56,654 nt of DNA from Achromobacter veterisilvae (GTDB lineage: Bacteria > Pseudomonadota > Gammaproteobacteria > Burkholderiales > Burkholderiaceae_B): assembly GCF_900496975.1 (NCBI RefSeq), contig NZ_UFQC01000042.1:1-56654 (forward strand). Direction: 5' to 3'. This document shows, in pieces, positions 35,490 through 45,976 of this stretch; the stretch's first letter is position 1; every line of letters starts with the position of its first letter. Position numbers and translations under genes: made by a program. The notes beneath the pieces were generated by a model that was not told the DNA's origin, did no database searches, and worked only from the letters and a program-made list of their open reading frames with translations.

Positions 35490-36353
35490 ATGCGCAAGCA
35501 GAACCTGAAAACGCAACTGGAAGCCGGCGCCGTGCTGGCTCCCGGGGTGTACGACGCCTTGTCGGCCTTGCTCGCCGAGCAGGCCGGCTTTGGCGCGCTG
35601 TACCTGTCCGGGGCGTCGATCGCCTACACGCGGCTGGGCCGCTCCGACATCGGCCTGACCACCTATACCGAGGTCGAGGATGCGCTGGCCCGTATTACGG
35701 AGCGGGTGGCGGCGCCCGTCATCGTGGACGCCGACACCGGCTTCGGCAACGCGCTGAACACGCAGCGCACGGTGCGAGGCTTCGAGCGGGCGGGCGCGGC
35801 CATGATCCAGTTGGAGGACCAGACCTTTCCCAAGCGCTGCGGCCATCTGGACGGCAAGACAGTGATCCCGGCCGCCGAGATGTGCGGCAAGCTGCGCGCG
35901 GCGGTGGATGCGCGCCTCAGCGAATCGACGCTGATCCTGGCGCGCACGGACGCGCTCGCGGCCGAAGGGCTGGAAGCGGCGCTGGACCGCGCCGATGCCT
36001 ATCTGGAGGCCGGCGCGGACGCGCTCTTCATCGAGGCGCTGCGCACGCCCGGGCAGATGGAGGCGGCCTGCAAGCGCTACGCGGGGCGCGTGCCGCTCCT
36101 GGCCAATATGGTGGAAGGGGGCAAGACGCCGGTGCAAGGCGCCGAGGCGCTGACCGCGCTGGGATTCCGCATCGTCATCTTCCCCGGCGGCACGGCGCGC
36201 GCCGTGGCGCACACCTTGCAGGGCTACTACGCCAGCCTGCGCCGCCACGGCACCACCGCGCCCTGGCGCGACGGGATGCTGGACTTCGACGGCCTGAACG
36301 CCGTCATCGGCACGCCGGAACTGCTGGAGCGGGGCAAGGCCTACGGCGGATGA
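35490..36353 (+). CDS. PEP mutase/isocitrate lyase-family carbon-carbon lyase
   Basis: A 287-residue TIM-barrel lyase of the PEP mutase/isocitrate lyase superfamily. Metal-binding acids are in VIVDADTGFGN (Asp80, Asp82) and QLEDQTFPKRCGH; the KRCGH motif with Cys118 is the catalytic loop of lyases such as 2-methylisocitrate lyase and 2,3-dimethylmalate lyase. Oxaloacetate decarboxylase is a close alternative in the family but usually lacks this Cys loop. It should split a substituted malate-type acid into two smaller acids, for example pyruvate plus acetate or propionate. It is the last gene of the operon, ten bases after the flavoprotein. Confidence 0.87.
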   Translation: MRKQNLKTQLEAGAVLAPGVYDALSALLAEQAGFGALYLSGASIAYTRLGRSDIGLTTYTEVEDALARITERVAAPVIVDADTGFGNALNTQRTVRGFERAGAAMIQLEDQTFPKRCGHLDGKTVIPAAEMCGKLRAAVDARLSESTLILARTDALAAEGLEAALDRADAYLEAGADALFIEALRTPGQMEAACKRYAGRVPLLANMVEGGKTPVQGAEALTALGFRIVIFPGGTARAVAHTLQGYYASLRRHGTTAPWRDGMLDFDGLNAVIGTPELLERGKAYGG

Positions 36354-36360
36354 GGTGGCG

Positions 36361-36383
36361 GGCGCCCGAGAGAGGGCGCCTTT
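36361..36383. terminator. Terminator at the end of the catabolic operon
   Basis: GGCGCCC (36361-36367) pairs with GGGCGCC (36374-36380) around GAGAGA, followed by TTT. It lies between convergent genes, so it may serve the plus-strand operon and the minus-strand SRPBCC gene. Confidence 0.65.
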
Positions 36384-36399
36384 GCCCGCGCCGCCGCCG

Positions 36400-36873
36400 T
36401 CAATGCAATTCGGCCACGCCCGCCCGGGCCAGCTCGGCCAGCCGGTCCAGGCCGGCTTCCGTGCCGATCCGCCGGCCTTGCGCGCCGCTGCCGTCGAGCA
36501 GGGCCGCCTGTTCGGTGAAGCGCATCAGTGTGCCCGCGCCGGCGGCCACGAACTCCACCGTGACCAGCGAAGCCGATATCCGCTGTCCCCCGAAGCCCAT
36601 CTCGTAGGCGTAGATGATGCGCCGGCCCGGCACGACGTCCAGGTAGGCTGCGCGGTAGGTCTGTTCCGCGCCGTCGGGAGTGCGCCAGCGCTTGGACTCC
36701 GTTCCGTCGGCCCGGAAGTCGAAATGCTCTTCCAGCACGGTCCAGTCCGGGTGGCAGCCGGTCCAGCGCTGCTTCAGCCTGGGTTCGGACCAGAAGCGGA
36801 AGGCGTCTTGCGGACTGGCGGGCAGTTCGCGTTCGATGACGAAGGTGGCGTGTTCGATGGCAGGGGCGGTCAT
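36400..36873 (-). CDS. SRPBCC/AHSA1-domain protein
   Basis: A 157-residue single-domain protein of the AHSA1-like START superfamily. FVIERELPASPQDAFRFWSEPRLKQRW at the start and the VTVEFVAAGAGTLMRFTEQAA block near residues 105-125 are typical. The fold holds a hydrophobic ligand cavity. The gene overlaps the ArsR regulator by four bases (ATGA), a very common pair in proteobacteria in which the SRPBCC protein is co-expressed with its repressor; the ligand is not known. ATG 36873 was chosen for that overlap and for the domain boundary. Confidence 0.88.
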   Translation of the reverse strand: MTAPAIEHATFVIERELPASPQDAFRFWSEPRLKQRWTGCHPDWTVLEEHFDFRADGTESKRWRTPDGAEQTYRAAYLDVVPGRRIIYAYEMGFGGQRISASLVTVEFVAAGAGTLMRFTEQAALLDGSGAQGRRIGTEAGLDRLAELARAGVAELH

Positions 36874-37214
36874 GGCGTGTCGTCCTCGGGGGGAATGTCG
36901 TGCATGGCCTGCACGAGGCGGTCGAAGGCCGCTTCCATCGCGGCCTCCCGTTGGCGCACCCATTCGTCGATCTGGCGGAAAGCGCCGGGCCGCATGCGGT
37001 AGGTCCGGCTGCGTCCGGCCTTTTCCGACATGACGATGCCTCCGTTTTCCAGCACCTGCAGGTGCTTGACCGCCGAAGGCAGTCTCAGCCTGGCCGGTTC
37101 GGCCAGTTGCTTGACGGTGGCGGGGCCGCGGCTGAGCTGTTCCACCATGGCGCGCCGGTTGGGGTCGGCCAGGGCGGTGAACAGCAGATCGAGCGGGCGG
37201 TGCGTGGGATCCAT
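36870..37214 (-). CDS. ArsR-family transcriptional regulator
   Basis: A 114-residue winged-helix regulator. LLFTALADPNRRAMVEQLSRGPATVKQLAEPARLRLPSAVKHLQVLENGGIVMSEKAGRSRTYRM spans residues about 9-74 and matches the ArsR/SmtB fold. Metal-binding Cys clusters of ArsR or SmtB are absent, as usual for this SRPBCC-linked group. It is first in a two-gene operon with the SRPBCC gene and has a dyad 11 bases before its start, indicating autorepression. Confidence 0.9.
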   Translation of the reverse strand: MDPTHRPLDLLFTALADPNRRAMVEQLSRGPATVKQLAEPARLRLPSAVKHLQVLENGGIVMSEKAGRSRTYRMRPGAFRQIDEWVRQREAAMEAAFDRLVQAMHDIPPEDDTP

Positions 37215-37224
37215 TGCCTTTCCA

Positions 37225-37248
37225 ATAGTTTCCGTTAGAGGAAACTAT
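37225..37248. promoter_or_regulatory. Predicted ArsR operator
   Basis: ATAGTTTCC (37225-37233) and GGAAACTAT (37240-37248) form a perfect 9-bp dyad with a six-base centre, directly upstream of the ArsR-SRPBCC operon. It is the best autoregulatory site in this gap. Confidence 0.65.
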
Positions 37249-37289
37249 ACGCGCGCCGGCACACGCGGGCAAGCGCGCGGCAAAAAAAA

Positions 37290-37916
37290 TTAACGCGCGC
37301 CCGGCGTCCGCTGGTGCGGCTGCAAGGGAGGCACCGCCCGGCCGGCGGTCAGGGTCCAGAACCCGGGCAGGAAGCATTCGGCCACGAGCAGCGGCTGGCC
37401 CATGCGCCAGAACACCGAACGGCGCGCCCAGACGCGGGCCGCCTCGGGATCCGGGCGCGCCGCGCCCAGCGCCCGCAGCGCCGTTGCGTGGAAAGGCACC
37501 GGCGACGCCAGCCGGCGGCAGGCGAAGGGCGAACGGATGACGGTGCGGTCGTGGTAGAGCATGTCCGCGAGCGGCCGCGTCGACAGGCGCCGCATGCCCT
37601 GCCACGCGCCGTGCGAGGCCGTCAGCGGCGTGAGGCTGCGGGCGGGCACGCTGTCCACGCCATCGACCGACATCAGGACCTCGCGCACCCAGACCGGGCT
37701 GCCGGGGGCGATGCGCATGGCTTGCGCCTCGTCCGGCGGGGCGCCGTCGGCGTATTCGGCCAGCACGCGCAGGCGGACGCCGCCCACCTGCCGCAGGCCG
37801 GCGGTCAGGGCGCCGGGGCGGAACAGCCAGTGCCGCATGGCGGGCAGCAGCAGGGGCGGGGCGGCCGGCAGCCAGCCCGGAGCGAGGGGAGGGGAAAGTA
37901 CTGCTAGGCTAGTCAT
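37290..37916 (-). CDS. ubiC: Chorismate lyase (UbiC)
   Basis: A 208-residue chorismate-pyruvate lyase, which converts chorismate to 4-hydroxybenzoate plus pyruvate as the first committed step of ubiquinone synthesis in the cytoplasm. Family blocks are [25 protein letters not shown] (about residues 73-98), the central [17 protein letters not shown] and the C-terminal [19 protein letters not shown] with the conserved active-site Glu. The order of these blocks and the length fit UbiC. It is divergent from the pseudouridine synthase gene. Confidence 0.9.
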   Translation of the reverse strand: MTSLAVLSPPLAPGWLPAAPPLLLPAMRHWLFRPGALTAGLRQVGGVRLRVLAEYADGAPPDEAQAMRIAPGSPVWVREVLMSVDGVDSVPARSLTPLTASHGAWQGMRRLSTRPLADMLYHDRTVIRSPFACRRLASPVPFHATALRALGAARPDPEAARVWARRSVFWRMGQPLLVAECFLPGFWTLTAGRAVPPLQPHQRTPGAR

Positions 37917-38021
37917 GGCTGCGTATTATGCCAAGAGCGGCGCGCGGCGAGCGGCGAGCGGCGCGCTGCGCCCGGCCTGCGGCGCGTTGCCGCAGCCGAG
38001 CCCGCCACGCGCTCCTGTTGC

Positions 38022-38056
38022 ACGCGTCCGTTACACGCGTCCGTTACACGCGTCCG
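38022..38056. repeat. 13-bp tandem repeat upstream of rluF
   Basis: The unit ACGCGTCCGTTAC occurs at 38022-38034 and 38035-38047, and a third partial copy (ACGCGTCCG) at 38048-38056. It sits 16 bases before the rluF-like start codon, so copy-number change could affect the leader. Confidence 0.75.
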
Positions 38057-38071
38057 AATACAATACCGCCC

Positions 38072-38803
38072 ATGGAAAAAGTACGTATCTCCAAGCTCAT
38101 GTCCGAGCGCGGACTGTGTTCGCGCCGCGAGGCCGACACCTATATCGAACGCGGCTGGGTCCGGGTGGACGGCGTCGTGGTGTCCGAATTGGGCGCCCGG
38201 GCCTTTCCCGACCAGGCCATTACCCTGGAACGCGCCGCGCAGGCCCGCCAGACCTCGCGCGTCACCATCCTGATCAACAAGCCGGTGGGCTACGTGTCGG
38301 GCCAGGCCGAGAAAGGCTATACGCCCGCCGTCGCCCTGATCGACGCCCGGTCGCGCTACGCGGGCGACCGGGAACCGCGGCGTTTCGAGCGCGGGCACCT
38401 GGACGGGCTGGCGGTGGCCGGCCGGCTGGACATCGATTCGCAGGGCCTGCTGGTGCTGACGCAGGACGGCCGCGTCGCCAAGCACCTCATCGGCGAGGAT
38501 TCCAGCGTGGACAAGGAGTACCTGGTGCGGGTGCAGGGCAGCCTGTCCGAGAGCGGGCTGGGCCTGCTGAACCACGGCCTGTCGCTGGACGGCAAGGCGC
38601 TCCGGCCGGCGCAGGTGCGCTGGCAGAACAGCGACCAGTTGCGCTTCGTGCTGCGCGAGGGCAAGAAGCGCCAGATCCGCCGCATGTGCGAACTGGTCGG
38701 CCTGAAAGTGGTGGGCCTGAAGCGGGTGCGCATCGGGCGCGTGTCCCTGGGCGACCTGCCGCTGGGGCAATGGCGCTATCTGCGCGAAGACGAGCGTTTC
38801 TGA
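38072..38803 (+). CDS. rluF: Pseudouridine synthase, RsuA/RluB/E/F family (RluF-like)
   Basis: A 243-residue rRNA pseudouridine synthase. An S4 RNA-binding domain occupies residues about 4-60 ([31 protein letters not shown]). The catalytic Asp120 is in [17 protein letters not shown], and the C-terminal [39 protein letters not shown] block is nearest to RluF, which modifies 23S rRNA U2604. The exact paralogue is less sure than the family; RluF is chosen on the QIRRMCE and [10 protein letters not shown] resemblance. Confidence 0.82.
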   Translation: MEKVRISKLMSERGLCSRREADTYIERGWVRVDGVVVSELGARAFPDQAITLERAAQARQTSRVTILINKPVGYVSGQAEKGYTPAVALIDARSRYAGDREPRRFERGHLDGLAVAGRLDIDSQGLLVLTQDGRVAKHLIGEDSSVDKEYLVRVQGSLSESGLGLLNHGLSLDGKALRPAQVRWQNSDQLRFVLREGKKRQIRRMCELVGLKVVGLKRVRIGRVSLGDLPLGQWRYLREDERF

Positions 38804-38834
38804 AAAACCGCCGGGTGCCCGATTGATCGTCCCT

Positions 38835-38853
38835 GCCGACATCTGTTGTCGGC
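38835..38853. terminator. Hairpin between convergent rluF and LysR genes
   Basis: GCCGACA (38835-38841) pairs with TGTCGGC (38847-38853) around TCTGT. It lies between the two convergent stops. A T-run follows only after another ten bases, so terminator strength is uncertain. Confidence 0.5.
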
Positions 38854-38889
38854 GTGCGCCAGATTTTTCAATCTGTTTCCGATTCGGGC

Positions 38890-39813
38890 CTATGTCATAA
38901 AAGCGGGAGTATCCTTCGCCTGCCCGCTGCTGCCCAGGCGCTCCATCAGGAATTCGATGAAAATCCGGGTCTTGGCGGGCAGAAGCCGCGTCTCCGTGAC
39001 CGCGTAGACTGGGAAAGGACCGAGCTGCCAGTCCGGCAGCACCCGCTGCAACTGGCCCGATTGCTGTTCGGCCAGTTGGCCGCCCACGAGCACCGCGATG
39101 CCCGCGCCCAGCATGGCCAGGCGCCGGGCCATGGCGACGCCGTTGACGGAAAAGCGGTTCCCTGGCGTGAATTCGATGTGCTGGCTGCCGTTGGTCAACG
39201 GCCAGCGGGTCACGCGTCCCGCGCCTTCCGCGCGGAACTCTATGCATTCGTGCCGGGTCAGGTCGCTGGGGTGCTTCGGTTCGCCGTGCTTCGCCAGGTA
39301 ATCGCGCGAGGCGTACATATGGGCGGGCAGCATGCCCAGCAGCCTTGCAATCTGTGTCGAGTCGGGCAGTTCGCCGATTTCGATGGAAATATCGCAGGTC
39401 TGGAACACGCGCGACGCGTGGTCCGGATTGGCCAGATCCAGGAAAAACGTGACGTCGGGGTAGCGGCGGGAAAACTCCATGAACGATTCAGCCAGGAAAT
39501 CCGTGCCGAAGTCCGCGGGCATGTTCACCCGCAGCGGCCCGGCGGGCGTGTCCACCAGCTTCTGTAGTTCTTCATGGGCGATCTGCGCCTCGGCCACGAT
39601 GTGCTGGCAGCGTTCGAAGTACAGGCGGCCCGCGTCCGTCAATTCGACCTTGCGCGTGGTGCGGCTGAGCAGCCGCAGGCCGATCGACCGCTCCAGTTCG
39701 GCCACCTGGCGGGACAGGGTCGACTTCGGGACGCCGAGCGCCGCCGCGGCGCGGCTGAAGCTGCGCGTTTTCGCGACTTCGACGAAAAGTTCCATGCCTT
39801 GCAAGCGTTTCAT
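38890..39813 (-). CDS. LysR-family regulator, divergent from the RND efflux operon
   Basis: A 307-residue LysR regulator: winged helix at the N-terminus (MELFVEVAKTRSFSRAAAALGVPKSTLSRQVAELERSIGLRLLSRTTRK, residues about 7-55), then the periplasmic-binding-like effector domain. It belongs to the large group of CrgA-like LysR proteins. It faces the RND pump operon across 273 bases and is the obvious candidate regulator of that pump. Whether it activates or represses cannot be told from sequence. Confidence 0.9.
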   Translation of the reverse strand: MKRLQGMELFVEVAKTRSFSRAAAALGVPKSTLSRQVAELERSIGLRLLSRTTRKVELTDAGRLYFERCQHIVAEAQIAHEELQKLVDTPAGPLRVNMPADFGTDFLAESFMEFSRRYPDVTFFLDLANPDHASRVFQTCDISIEIGELPDSTQIARLLGMLPAHMYASRDYLAKHGEPKHPSDLTRHECIEFRAEGAGRVTRWPLTNGSQHIEFTPGNRFSVNGVAMARRLAMLGAGIAVLVGGQLAEQQSGQLQRVLPDWQLGPFPVYAVTETRLLPAKTRIFIEFLMERLGSSGQAKDTPAFMT

Positions 39814-40086
39814 GACGGAATTCTGTCATATCAAAGGTTTGGAAATTGTCCCATAAATGGAATGATGTTTTCTCGGCGTGCCTCTTTGTTTCTGGGGCGG
39901 GATAACTCAGAATGCGAGTTCTGCAATGCAGCAATGCCACGACGCCCAGCCTGCGTGTTCAAGGCAAATCCACCCCGGCCGATCCACACGGACCGCATAC
40001 GCGCCACGGTCCGGGGAGTTTTTTTTCGCGCACCCCGCGCAACGGGTGCGGCATGGGTACTTTTTTGGAAATCGGGAATGCAATCT
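39814..40086. promoter_or_regulatory. Divergent control region, LysR gene and RND efflux operon
   Basis: This 273-base gap is A+T-richer than its surroundings near the LysR end. It contains CCATAAATGG, a 10-bp dyad at 39851-39860 about 38 bases from the LysR start, which could be part of a LysR box. No protein-coding frame convinces here. Promoter positions were not resolved. Confidence 0.4.
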
Positions 40087-41286
40087 ATGAATAAGAAAAG
40101 CGCTATGTGGCGCGGCGCGGCGGTTGCCACGCTGACGGCATCGGCACTCACACTGGCCGCCTGCGGCAAGAAGCAAGAGGCGCCCCAGGCAGGCAAACCG
40201 CAGGTAACGGTGGTGACGCTGGCCGCGCAACCGGTTTCCCTGACCACCGAATTGCCGGGCCGCACCTCGCCCTTCCGCGTGGCCGAAGTGCGTCCCCAGG
40301 TCAACGGCATCGTCCAGAAGCGGCTCTTCACCGAAGGCGGCGAGGTCAAGGCGGGGCAGCAGCTCTACCAGATCGACCCCGCGCTCTACCAGGCCAGCTT
40401 CGACAGCCAGAAGGCCGCCCTGGCGCGCGCGCAGGCCCAGCAGAAAACGGCCGCGCTGCTGGCCGAGCGCTACAAGCCGCTCGTGGCCACCCGCGCCGTC
40501 AGCCAGCAGACCTACGACAACGCCGTCGCCTCGCGCGACCAGGCCGCAGCCGACGTGCTCTCGGCCAAGGCCGCGCTCGACACGGCGCGCATCAACCTCG
40601 TTTATACCAAGGTGCTCTCGCCCATCGACGGCATCATCGGCCGTTCCTCGGTGACCGAGGGCGCGCTGGTCACGGCCAACCAGACCTCGGCGCTGGCCTC
40701 GGTGCAGCAGATCGACCCGATCTACGTCGACGTCACCCAGTCCAGCGTCCAGTTGCTGCGCCTGCAGAACGCGCTGGCCAGCGGCCAGTTGAAGAAGGCC
40801 GACGGCGAACAGGCCGCGCTCGTGACGCTGACGCTGGAAGACGGCTCGCAGTACGCGCAGCAGGGCAAGCTCCAGTTTTCGGAAGTCACGGTCGACCAGG
40901 GCACGGGCTCGGTCACCCTGCGCGCGGTGTTCCCCAACCCGGAGCGCCGCCTGCTGCCGGGCATGTTCGTGCGCGCCCGCCTGGCCGACGGCGTGGCCGC
41001 CGACGGCCTGCTGGTGCCGCAGCGCGGCGTGACGCGCAACCAGCGCGGCATGCCGACGGCGCTGGTGGTCAACGCCAAGAACCAGGTCGAATTGCGCGAA
41101 CTGAAGGCCGACCGCGCCGTCGGCGACAAGTGGCTGGTCACCGACGGCCTGTCCGCGGGCGACAAGGTCATCGTGGAAGGCGTGCAGATGGTGCGCCCCG
41201 GGGTTGAAGTGATCGCCACCGAAGCCAAGGCCAACGCGCCGCAAGCGCCGCAACCGCAAGCGGCCGCGGCGGCGAAGCAGCAGTAG
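40087..41286 (+). CDS. RND efflux periplasmic adaptor lipoprotein (AcrA/MexA-like)
   Basis: A 399-residue membrane-fusion protein. Signal peptide with a LAAC lipobox and a lipidated Cys near residue 20, then the barrel-sandwich block [44 protein letters not shown] and the long hairpin with [20 protein letters not shown]. The C-terminal half has the beta-barrel and membrane-proximal domains ([35 protein letters not shown]). ATG 40087 was preferred to ATG 40078 because of GGAA at optimal spacing. It links the inner-membrane RND pump to the outer-membrane channel. In Achromobacter the AxyABM pump has this organisation. Confidence 0.93.
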   Translation: MNKKSAMWRGAAVATLTASALTLAACGKKQEAPQAGKPQVTVVTLAAQPVSLTTELPGRTSPFRVAEVRPQVNGIVQKRLFTEGGEVKAGQQLYQIDPALYQASFDSQKAALARAQAQQKTAALLAERYKPLVATRAVSQQTYDNAVASRDQAAADVLSAKAALDTARINLVYTKVLSPIDGIIGRSSVTEGALVTANQTSALASVQQIDPIYVDVTQSSVQLLRLQNALASGQLKKADGEQAALVTLTLEDGSQYAQQGKLQFSEVTVDQGTGSVTLRAVFPNPERRLLPGMFVRARLADGVAADGLLVPQRGVTRNQRGMPTALVVNAKNQVELRELKADRAVGDKWLVTDGLSAGDKVIVEGVQMVRPGVEVIATEAKANAPQAPQPQAAAAAKQQ

Positions 41287-41300
41287 TCAGGGAGCCACGC

Positions 41301-44300
41301 ATGGCAAAGTTTTTCATCGATAGGCCGGTTTTCGCCTGGGTGATCGCAATCGTGCTGATGATGGCCGGTGCGCTGTCCATCCTGAAGCTGCCGGTCTCCC
41401 AATATCCCAACATCGCGCCGCCGGCCATCGGCATCGCGGTGACCTACCCGGGCGCGTCCGCGCAGACCGTGCAGGACACCGTGGTGCAGGTGATCGAGCA
41501 GCAGATGAACGGGCTGGACGGCCTGCAATACATCTCGTCGGAAAGCAACTCCGACGGCAGCATGTCCATCACCCTGACCTTCAAGCAGGGCACCAATCCC
41601 GACACCGCGCAGGTGCAGGTGCAGAACAAGCTGTCGCTGGCGCAGCCGCTCCTGCCGCAGGAAGTCCAGCAGCAGGGCATCCGGGTCACCAAGGCCACCA
41701 AGAACTTCCTGATCGTGGCGGGCTTCGTGTCCACCGACGGCACGATGACCAAGGACGACCTGGCCGACTACGTCGCGTCCTACGTCCAGGATCCCATCAG
41801 CCGCACGCAGGGCGTGGGCGACTTCCAGTTGTTCGGCTCGCAGTACGCGATGCGCATCTGGCTGGACCCGGCCAAGCTCGTCAACTACGGCCTGACCACG
41901 GTCGACGTGGTGGCGGCGATCAAAGAGCAGAACGTGCAGGTGTCGTCCGGGCAACTGGGCGGCCTGCCGTCCGTGCGCGGCCAGCAGTTGAACGCCACCA
42001 TCATCGGGCCGTCGCGCCTGGAAAAGGCGGAAGACTTCGGCCGCATCCTGCTCAAGGTCAACACCGACGGTTCGCAGGTGCGGCTGGCCGACGTGGCGCG
42101 CATCGAGCTGGGCGGGCAGACCTACGCCATCGACAGCTTCTACAACGGCAAGCCCGCCTCGGGCCTGGCCATCAAGCTGGCGCCCGGCGCAAACGCCCTG
42201 GATACGGCGCAGGCGGTGCGCGACACCATCAACAACCTGAAGCCGTACTTCCCGCAGGGCATGGACGTCGTCTATCCGTACGACACGACGCCGTTCGTCA
42301 GCCTGTCGATCCACGAAGTGTTCAAGACGCTGGTGGAGGCCATCGTCCTGGTCTTCCTGGTGATGTACCTGTTCCTGCAGAACTTCCGCGCCACCATCAT
42401 CCCGACGCTGGCCGTGCCGGTCGTGCTGCTGGGCACCTTCGGCGTGCTGGCGGCGTTCGGCTATTCCATCAACACCCTGACCATGTTCGGCATGGTGCTG
42501 GCCATCGGCCTGCTGGTGGACGACGCCATCGTGGTGGTGGAAAACGTGGAGCGGGTGATGGCCGAGGAGGGCCTGACGCCCAAGCAGGCCACGCGCAAGT
42601 CCATGTCGCAGATCACGGGCGCGCTGATCGGCATCGCCATGGTGCTGGCCGCCGTGTTCATCCCCATGGCGTTCTTCGGCGGCTCCACGGGCGTGATCTA
42701 TCGCCAGTTCTCCATCACCATCGTGTCTTCCATGGTGCTGTCGGTGCTCGTGGCCATCGTGTTCACGCCGGCCCTGTGCGCGACCCTGCTCCAGCCCATC
42801 CCCAAGGGCCACCACGGGTCGAAGAAGGGCTTCTTCGGCTGGTTCAACCGCATGTTCGACCGCAGCAGCCATGGCTACGCCAACAGCGTCGCGCGCGGGC
42901 TGAACCGCACCAAGCGCCTGATGGTGATCTACCTGGCCCTGGTCATCGCCATGGGCTGGATGTTCACCCGCATCCCCACCGCGTTCCTGCCGGACGAGGA
43001 CCAGGGCATCCTGTTCGCCCAGATCCAGACGCCGGCCGGCGCCACGGCGGAAAGCACCAAGGCCGTCATCGACGACGCCACGCAGTACCTGCTCACCGAA
43101 GAGAAGGACGCCGTCACCTCCGTGTTCGCGGTCAACGGCTTCAACTTCGGCGGCCGCGGCCAGAACGCGTCCATCCTGTTCATCAAGCTGCGCGACTGGG
43201 AAGAACGCGGCGACGCCCGCCTCAAGGCCGGCGCCGTGGCGGGGCGCGCCAACGCGCACTTCGCCAAGACCGAGCGCCGCGCCCAGTTGTTCGTGGTGCC
43301 GCCGCCCTCCGTGATGGAACTGGGCAACGTCACCGGCTTCGACTTCCAGTTGATGGACCGCGCCGGCGTGGGCCACGAGAAGCTGCTCGCCGCGCGCAAC
43401 CAGTTGCTGGGCGAAGCGGCCCAGAGCCCGATCCTGCGGGGCGTGCGCCCCAACGGCATCGAGGACGCGCCGCAGTACCAGCTCGACATCGACCGCGAAA
43501 AGGCGCGCGCGCTGGGCGTGGCGGTGTCGGACATCAACAGCACGCTGGCCACCGCCTGGGGATCGTCGTACGTCAACGACTTCATCGACCGCGGCCGCGT
43601 GAAGAAGGTGTTCGCGCAGGGCGAGGCGTCCTCGCGCATGCTGCCCGAAGACCTGAACAAATGGTACGTGCGCAACAACGCGGGCGACATGGTGCCGTTC
43701 TCGGCCTTCGCCAAAGCCACCTGGAGCTTCGGTCCGCAAAAGCTGAATCGCTATAACGGCGTGCCGTCCTACAACATCCAGGGCCAGGAGGCGCCGGGCT
43801 ACAGCTCGGGCGCGGCAATGGCGGAAATGGAACGGCTGGCTTCCAAGCTGCCGGTGGGCGTGGGCTTCGAATGGACGGGCCTGTCGTTCGAAGAACGCCT
43901 GTCGGGCGCCCAGGCGCCGGCCCTCTACGCCATTTCGCTGATCGTGGTGTTCCTGTGCCTGGCGGCGCTGTATGAAAGCTGGACCATCCCGTCCGCGGTG
44001 ATGCTGGTGGTGCCCCTGGGCATCATCGGGGCGCTGCTCGCCACCTTGATGCGCGGCCTGTCCAACGACGTGTACTTCCAGGTGGGCCTGCTCACTACCA
44101 TCGGGCTGGCGGCCAAGAACGCCATCCTGATCGTGGAATTCGCCAAGGAGCACTACGAGGCGGGCGCCAGCCTGACGGAATCGGCCATCCATGCCGCCCG
44201 CCAGCGCCTGCGTCCCATCCTGATGACGTCCCTGGCGTTCATCCTGGGCGTGACGCCGCTCGCGATCTCGTCCGGCGCCGGCTCGGGCAGCCAGAACGCC

Positions 44301-44483
44301 ATCGGCACGGGCGTGATCGGCGGCATGCTGACCGGCACCTTCCTGGCCATCTTCTTCGTCCCGGCCTTCTTCGTGATCATGCTGCGCGTGTTCAAGGTCA
44401 AGCGCATGAGCGAAAACGTGGACAAGCACGACACCAGCGCCAACGGCTCGCAGGACGTGTCCGCGGAAGGACAATCGCAATGA
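41301..44483 (+). CDS. RND multidrug efflux pump (AcrB/MexB-like, HAE1)
   Basis: A 1060-residue hydrophobe/amphiphile efflux RND transporter with 12 predicted helices and two large periplasmic loops. [38 protein letters not shown] opens the chain. The proton-relay acids Asp407 and Asp408 ([18 protein letters not shown]) fall at the same numbers as in AcrB, and Lys939 sits in the [14 protein letters not shown] helix. It exports a broad range of drugs and amphiphiles from periplasm and inner membrane, driven by protons. It overlaps the channel gene by four bases. Confidence 0.95.
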   Translation: MAKFFIDRPVFAWVIAIVLMMAGALSILKLPVSQYPNIAPPAIGIAVTYPGASAQTVQDTVVQVIEQQMNGLDGLQYISSESNSDGSMSITLTFKQGTNPDTAQVQVQNKLSLAQPLLPQEVQQQGIRVTKATKNFLIVAGFVSTDGTMTKDDLADYVASYVQDPISRTQGVGDFQLFGSQYAMRIWLDPAKLVNYGLTTVDVVAAIKEQNVQVSSGQLGGLPSVRGQQLNATIIGPSRLEKAEDFGRILLKVNTDGSQVRLADVARIELGGQTYAIDSFYNGKPASGLAIKLAPGANALDTAQAVRDTINNLKPYFPQGMDVVYPYDTTPFVSLSIHEVFKTLVEAIVLVFLVMYLFLQNFRATIIPTLAVPVVLLGTFGVLAAFGYSINTLTMFGMVLAIGLLVDDAIVVVENVERVMAEEGLTPKQATRKSMSQITGALIGIAMVLAAVFIPMAFFGGSTGVIYRQFSITIVSSMVLSVLVAIVFTPALCATLLQPIPKGHHGSKKGFFGWFNRMFDRSSHGYANSVARGLNRTKRLMVIYLALVIAMGWMFTRIPTAFLPDEDQGILFAQIQTPAGATAESTKAVIDDATQYLLTEEKDAVTSVFAVNGFNFGGRGQNASILFIKLRDWEERGDARLKAGAVAGRANAHFAKTERRAQLFVVPPPSVMELGNVTGFDFQLMDRAGVGHEKLLAARNQLLGEAAQSPILRGVRPNGIEDAPQYQLDIDREKARALGVAVSDINSTLATAWGSSYVNDFIDRGRVKKVFAQGEASSRMLPEDLNKWYVRNNAGDMVPFSAFAKATWSFGPQKLNRYNGVPSYNIQGQEAPGYSSGAAMAEMERLASKLPVGVGFEWTGLSFEERLSGAQAPALYAISLIVVFLCLAALYESWTIPSAVMLVVPLGIIGALLATLMRGLSNDVYFQVGLLTTIGLAAKNAILIVEFAKEHYEAGASLTESAIHAARQRLRPILMTSLAFILGVTPLAISSGAGSGSQNAIGTGVIGGMLTGTFLAIFFVPAFFVIMLRVFKVKRMSENVDKHDTSANGSQDVSAEGQSQ

Positions 44484-45943
44484 AATTCCCGATGAGAACC
44501 TTGCTGTCTGTTTCCCTGGCGGCGGCCCTGGCGGGCTGCTCGCTGGCCCCCACGTACGAACGGCCGGACGCGCCGATCGATGCGGCTTATCCCACGGGTC
44601 CGTCCTATAAAGCGGCCCAGCCTGCCGACGCGGGCGGCCTGGCCACGGCCGATATCGGCTGGCGCGATTTCTTCGGCGATCCGCTGCTGCAACAACTGAT
44701 CGAGCAGTCGCTGGCGAACAACCGCGACCTGCGCGTGGCGGCCCTGAACGTCGAGGCGGCGCGCGCGCAGTACCGTATTCAGCGCGCCGACCTGATGCCC
44801 AGCGTGGGCATCGCGGGCCAGGAGACGGCCCAGCGCTCGCCGGCGGACCTGTCGGCCAGCGGGCGCGCCACCACCAGCCACACCTACCAGGTCGGCGCCG
44901 CGATGTCCGCCTGGGAACTGGACCTGTTCGGCCGCATCCGCAGCCTGAGCGACCAGGCGCTGGAGACCTATCTGGCGCTGGACGAAACGCGCACGGCCAC
45001 CCAGCTCACGCTGATCGCCGAGGTCGCCAACGCCTACCTGACGATGCGCGCCGACCAGGAACTCCTGGCGCTCACCCGCGACACCCTCAGGAGCCAGGAG
45101 GATTCCTTCAAGCTCACGCAGCAAAGCTACGACCAGGGCCTGTCCACGGCGCTGGACCTGAGCCAGGCGGAAGTGTCGCTGCGCACCGCGCAGCGCAACC
45201 TGTCGCAGTACACGCGGCAGGCCGCGCAGGACCGCAACGCCCTGGTGCTGCTGGTGGGCCAACCCTTGCCGCCCGAGATGACGGCGGCGCTGGACAGCGC
45301 GGTCAAGCTGGACGACGGCATGCTGCCGACCACGCTGCCGGCCGGGCTGCCCTCGGACCTGCTGGCGCGGCGCCCGGACATCCGCGCGGCCGAGCACCAG
45401 TTGAAGGGCGCCAACGCCAATATCGGCGCGGCGCGCGCCGCCTTCTTCCCGACCATCAGCCTGACCGGCTCGGCCGGCACCGCCAGCGCCAGCCTGGGCG
45501 GCCTGTTCGAAGGCGGCTCGGGCGCCTGGAGCTTCGTGCCCCAGATCACGGTGCCGATCTTCGCCGGCGGCTCGCTGCTGGCCGGCCTGGACCTCGCGAA
45601 GGTGCAGAAGAACATCCAGGTGGCGCAATACGAGAAATCCATCCAGACCGGCTTCCGCGAGGTGGCGGACGCCCTGGCCGGGCGCGGCACGCTGGACGAG
45701 CAGATCCAGGCGCAGCAGCTCCTGGTGGCGGCCAACCAGCGCGCCTACGACGCGTCGGAGCAGCGCTTCCGCCAGGGAATCGACGACTACCTGAGCGTGC
45801 TGGATTCGCAGCGTTCGCTCTATAGCGCGCAGCAGGCCCTGGTGGATACCCGCCTGGCCCGCCTGGCCAACCTGGTCACCCTGTACAAGGTGCTGGGCGG
45901 CGGCTGGACCGAACGCACCGCGACCGCCCAGGCCGGTTCGTGA
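44480..45943 (+). CDS. Outer-membrane efflux channel lipoprotein (OprM-like)
   Basis: A 487-residue TolC-family lipoprotein. LAGC lipobox near residue 20, then the NodT/OprM start [13 protein letters not shown], the [49 protein letters not shown] segment and two repeats of the outer-membrane-factor domain. The second repeat contains [39 protein letters not shown], a hallmark of OprM-type channels. It completes a tripartite pump with the two preceding genes. A strong terminator follows at 45977. Confidence 0.95.
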   Translation: MKFPMRTLLSVSLAAALAGCSLAPTYERPDAPIDAAYPTGPSYKAAQPADAGGLATADIGWRDFFGDPLLQQLIEQSLANNRDLRVAALNVEAARAQYRIQRADLMPSVGIAGQETAQRSPADLSASGRATTSHTYQVGAAMSAWELDLFGRIRSLSDQALETYLALDETRTATQLTLIAEVANAYLTMRADQELLALTRDTLRSQEDSFKLTQQSYDQGLSTALDLSQAEVSLRTAQRNLSQYTRQAAQDRNALVLLVGQPLPPEMTAALDSAVKLDDGMLPTTLPAGLPSDLLARRPDIRAAEHQLKGANANIGAARAAFFPTISLTGSAGTASASLGGLFEGGSGAWSFVPQITVPIFAGGSLLAGLDLAKVQKNIQVAQYEKSIQTGFREVADALAGRGTLDEQIQAQQLLVAANQRAYDASEQRFRQGIDDYLSVLDSQRSLYSAQQALVDTRLARLANLVTLYKVLGGGWTERTATAQAGS

Positions 45944-45976
45944 TGGGCGCCGCGCACCCCGCGCGGCGCCTGGAAT

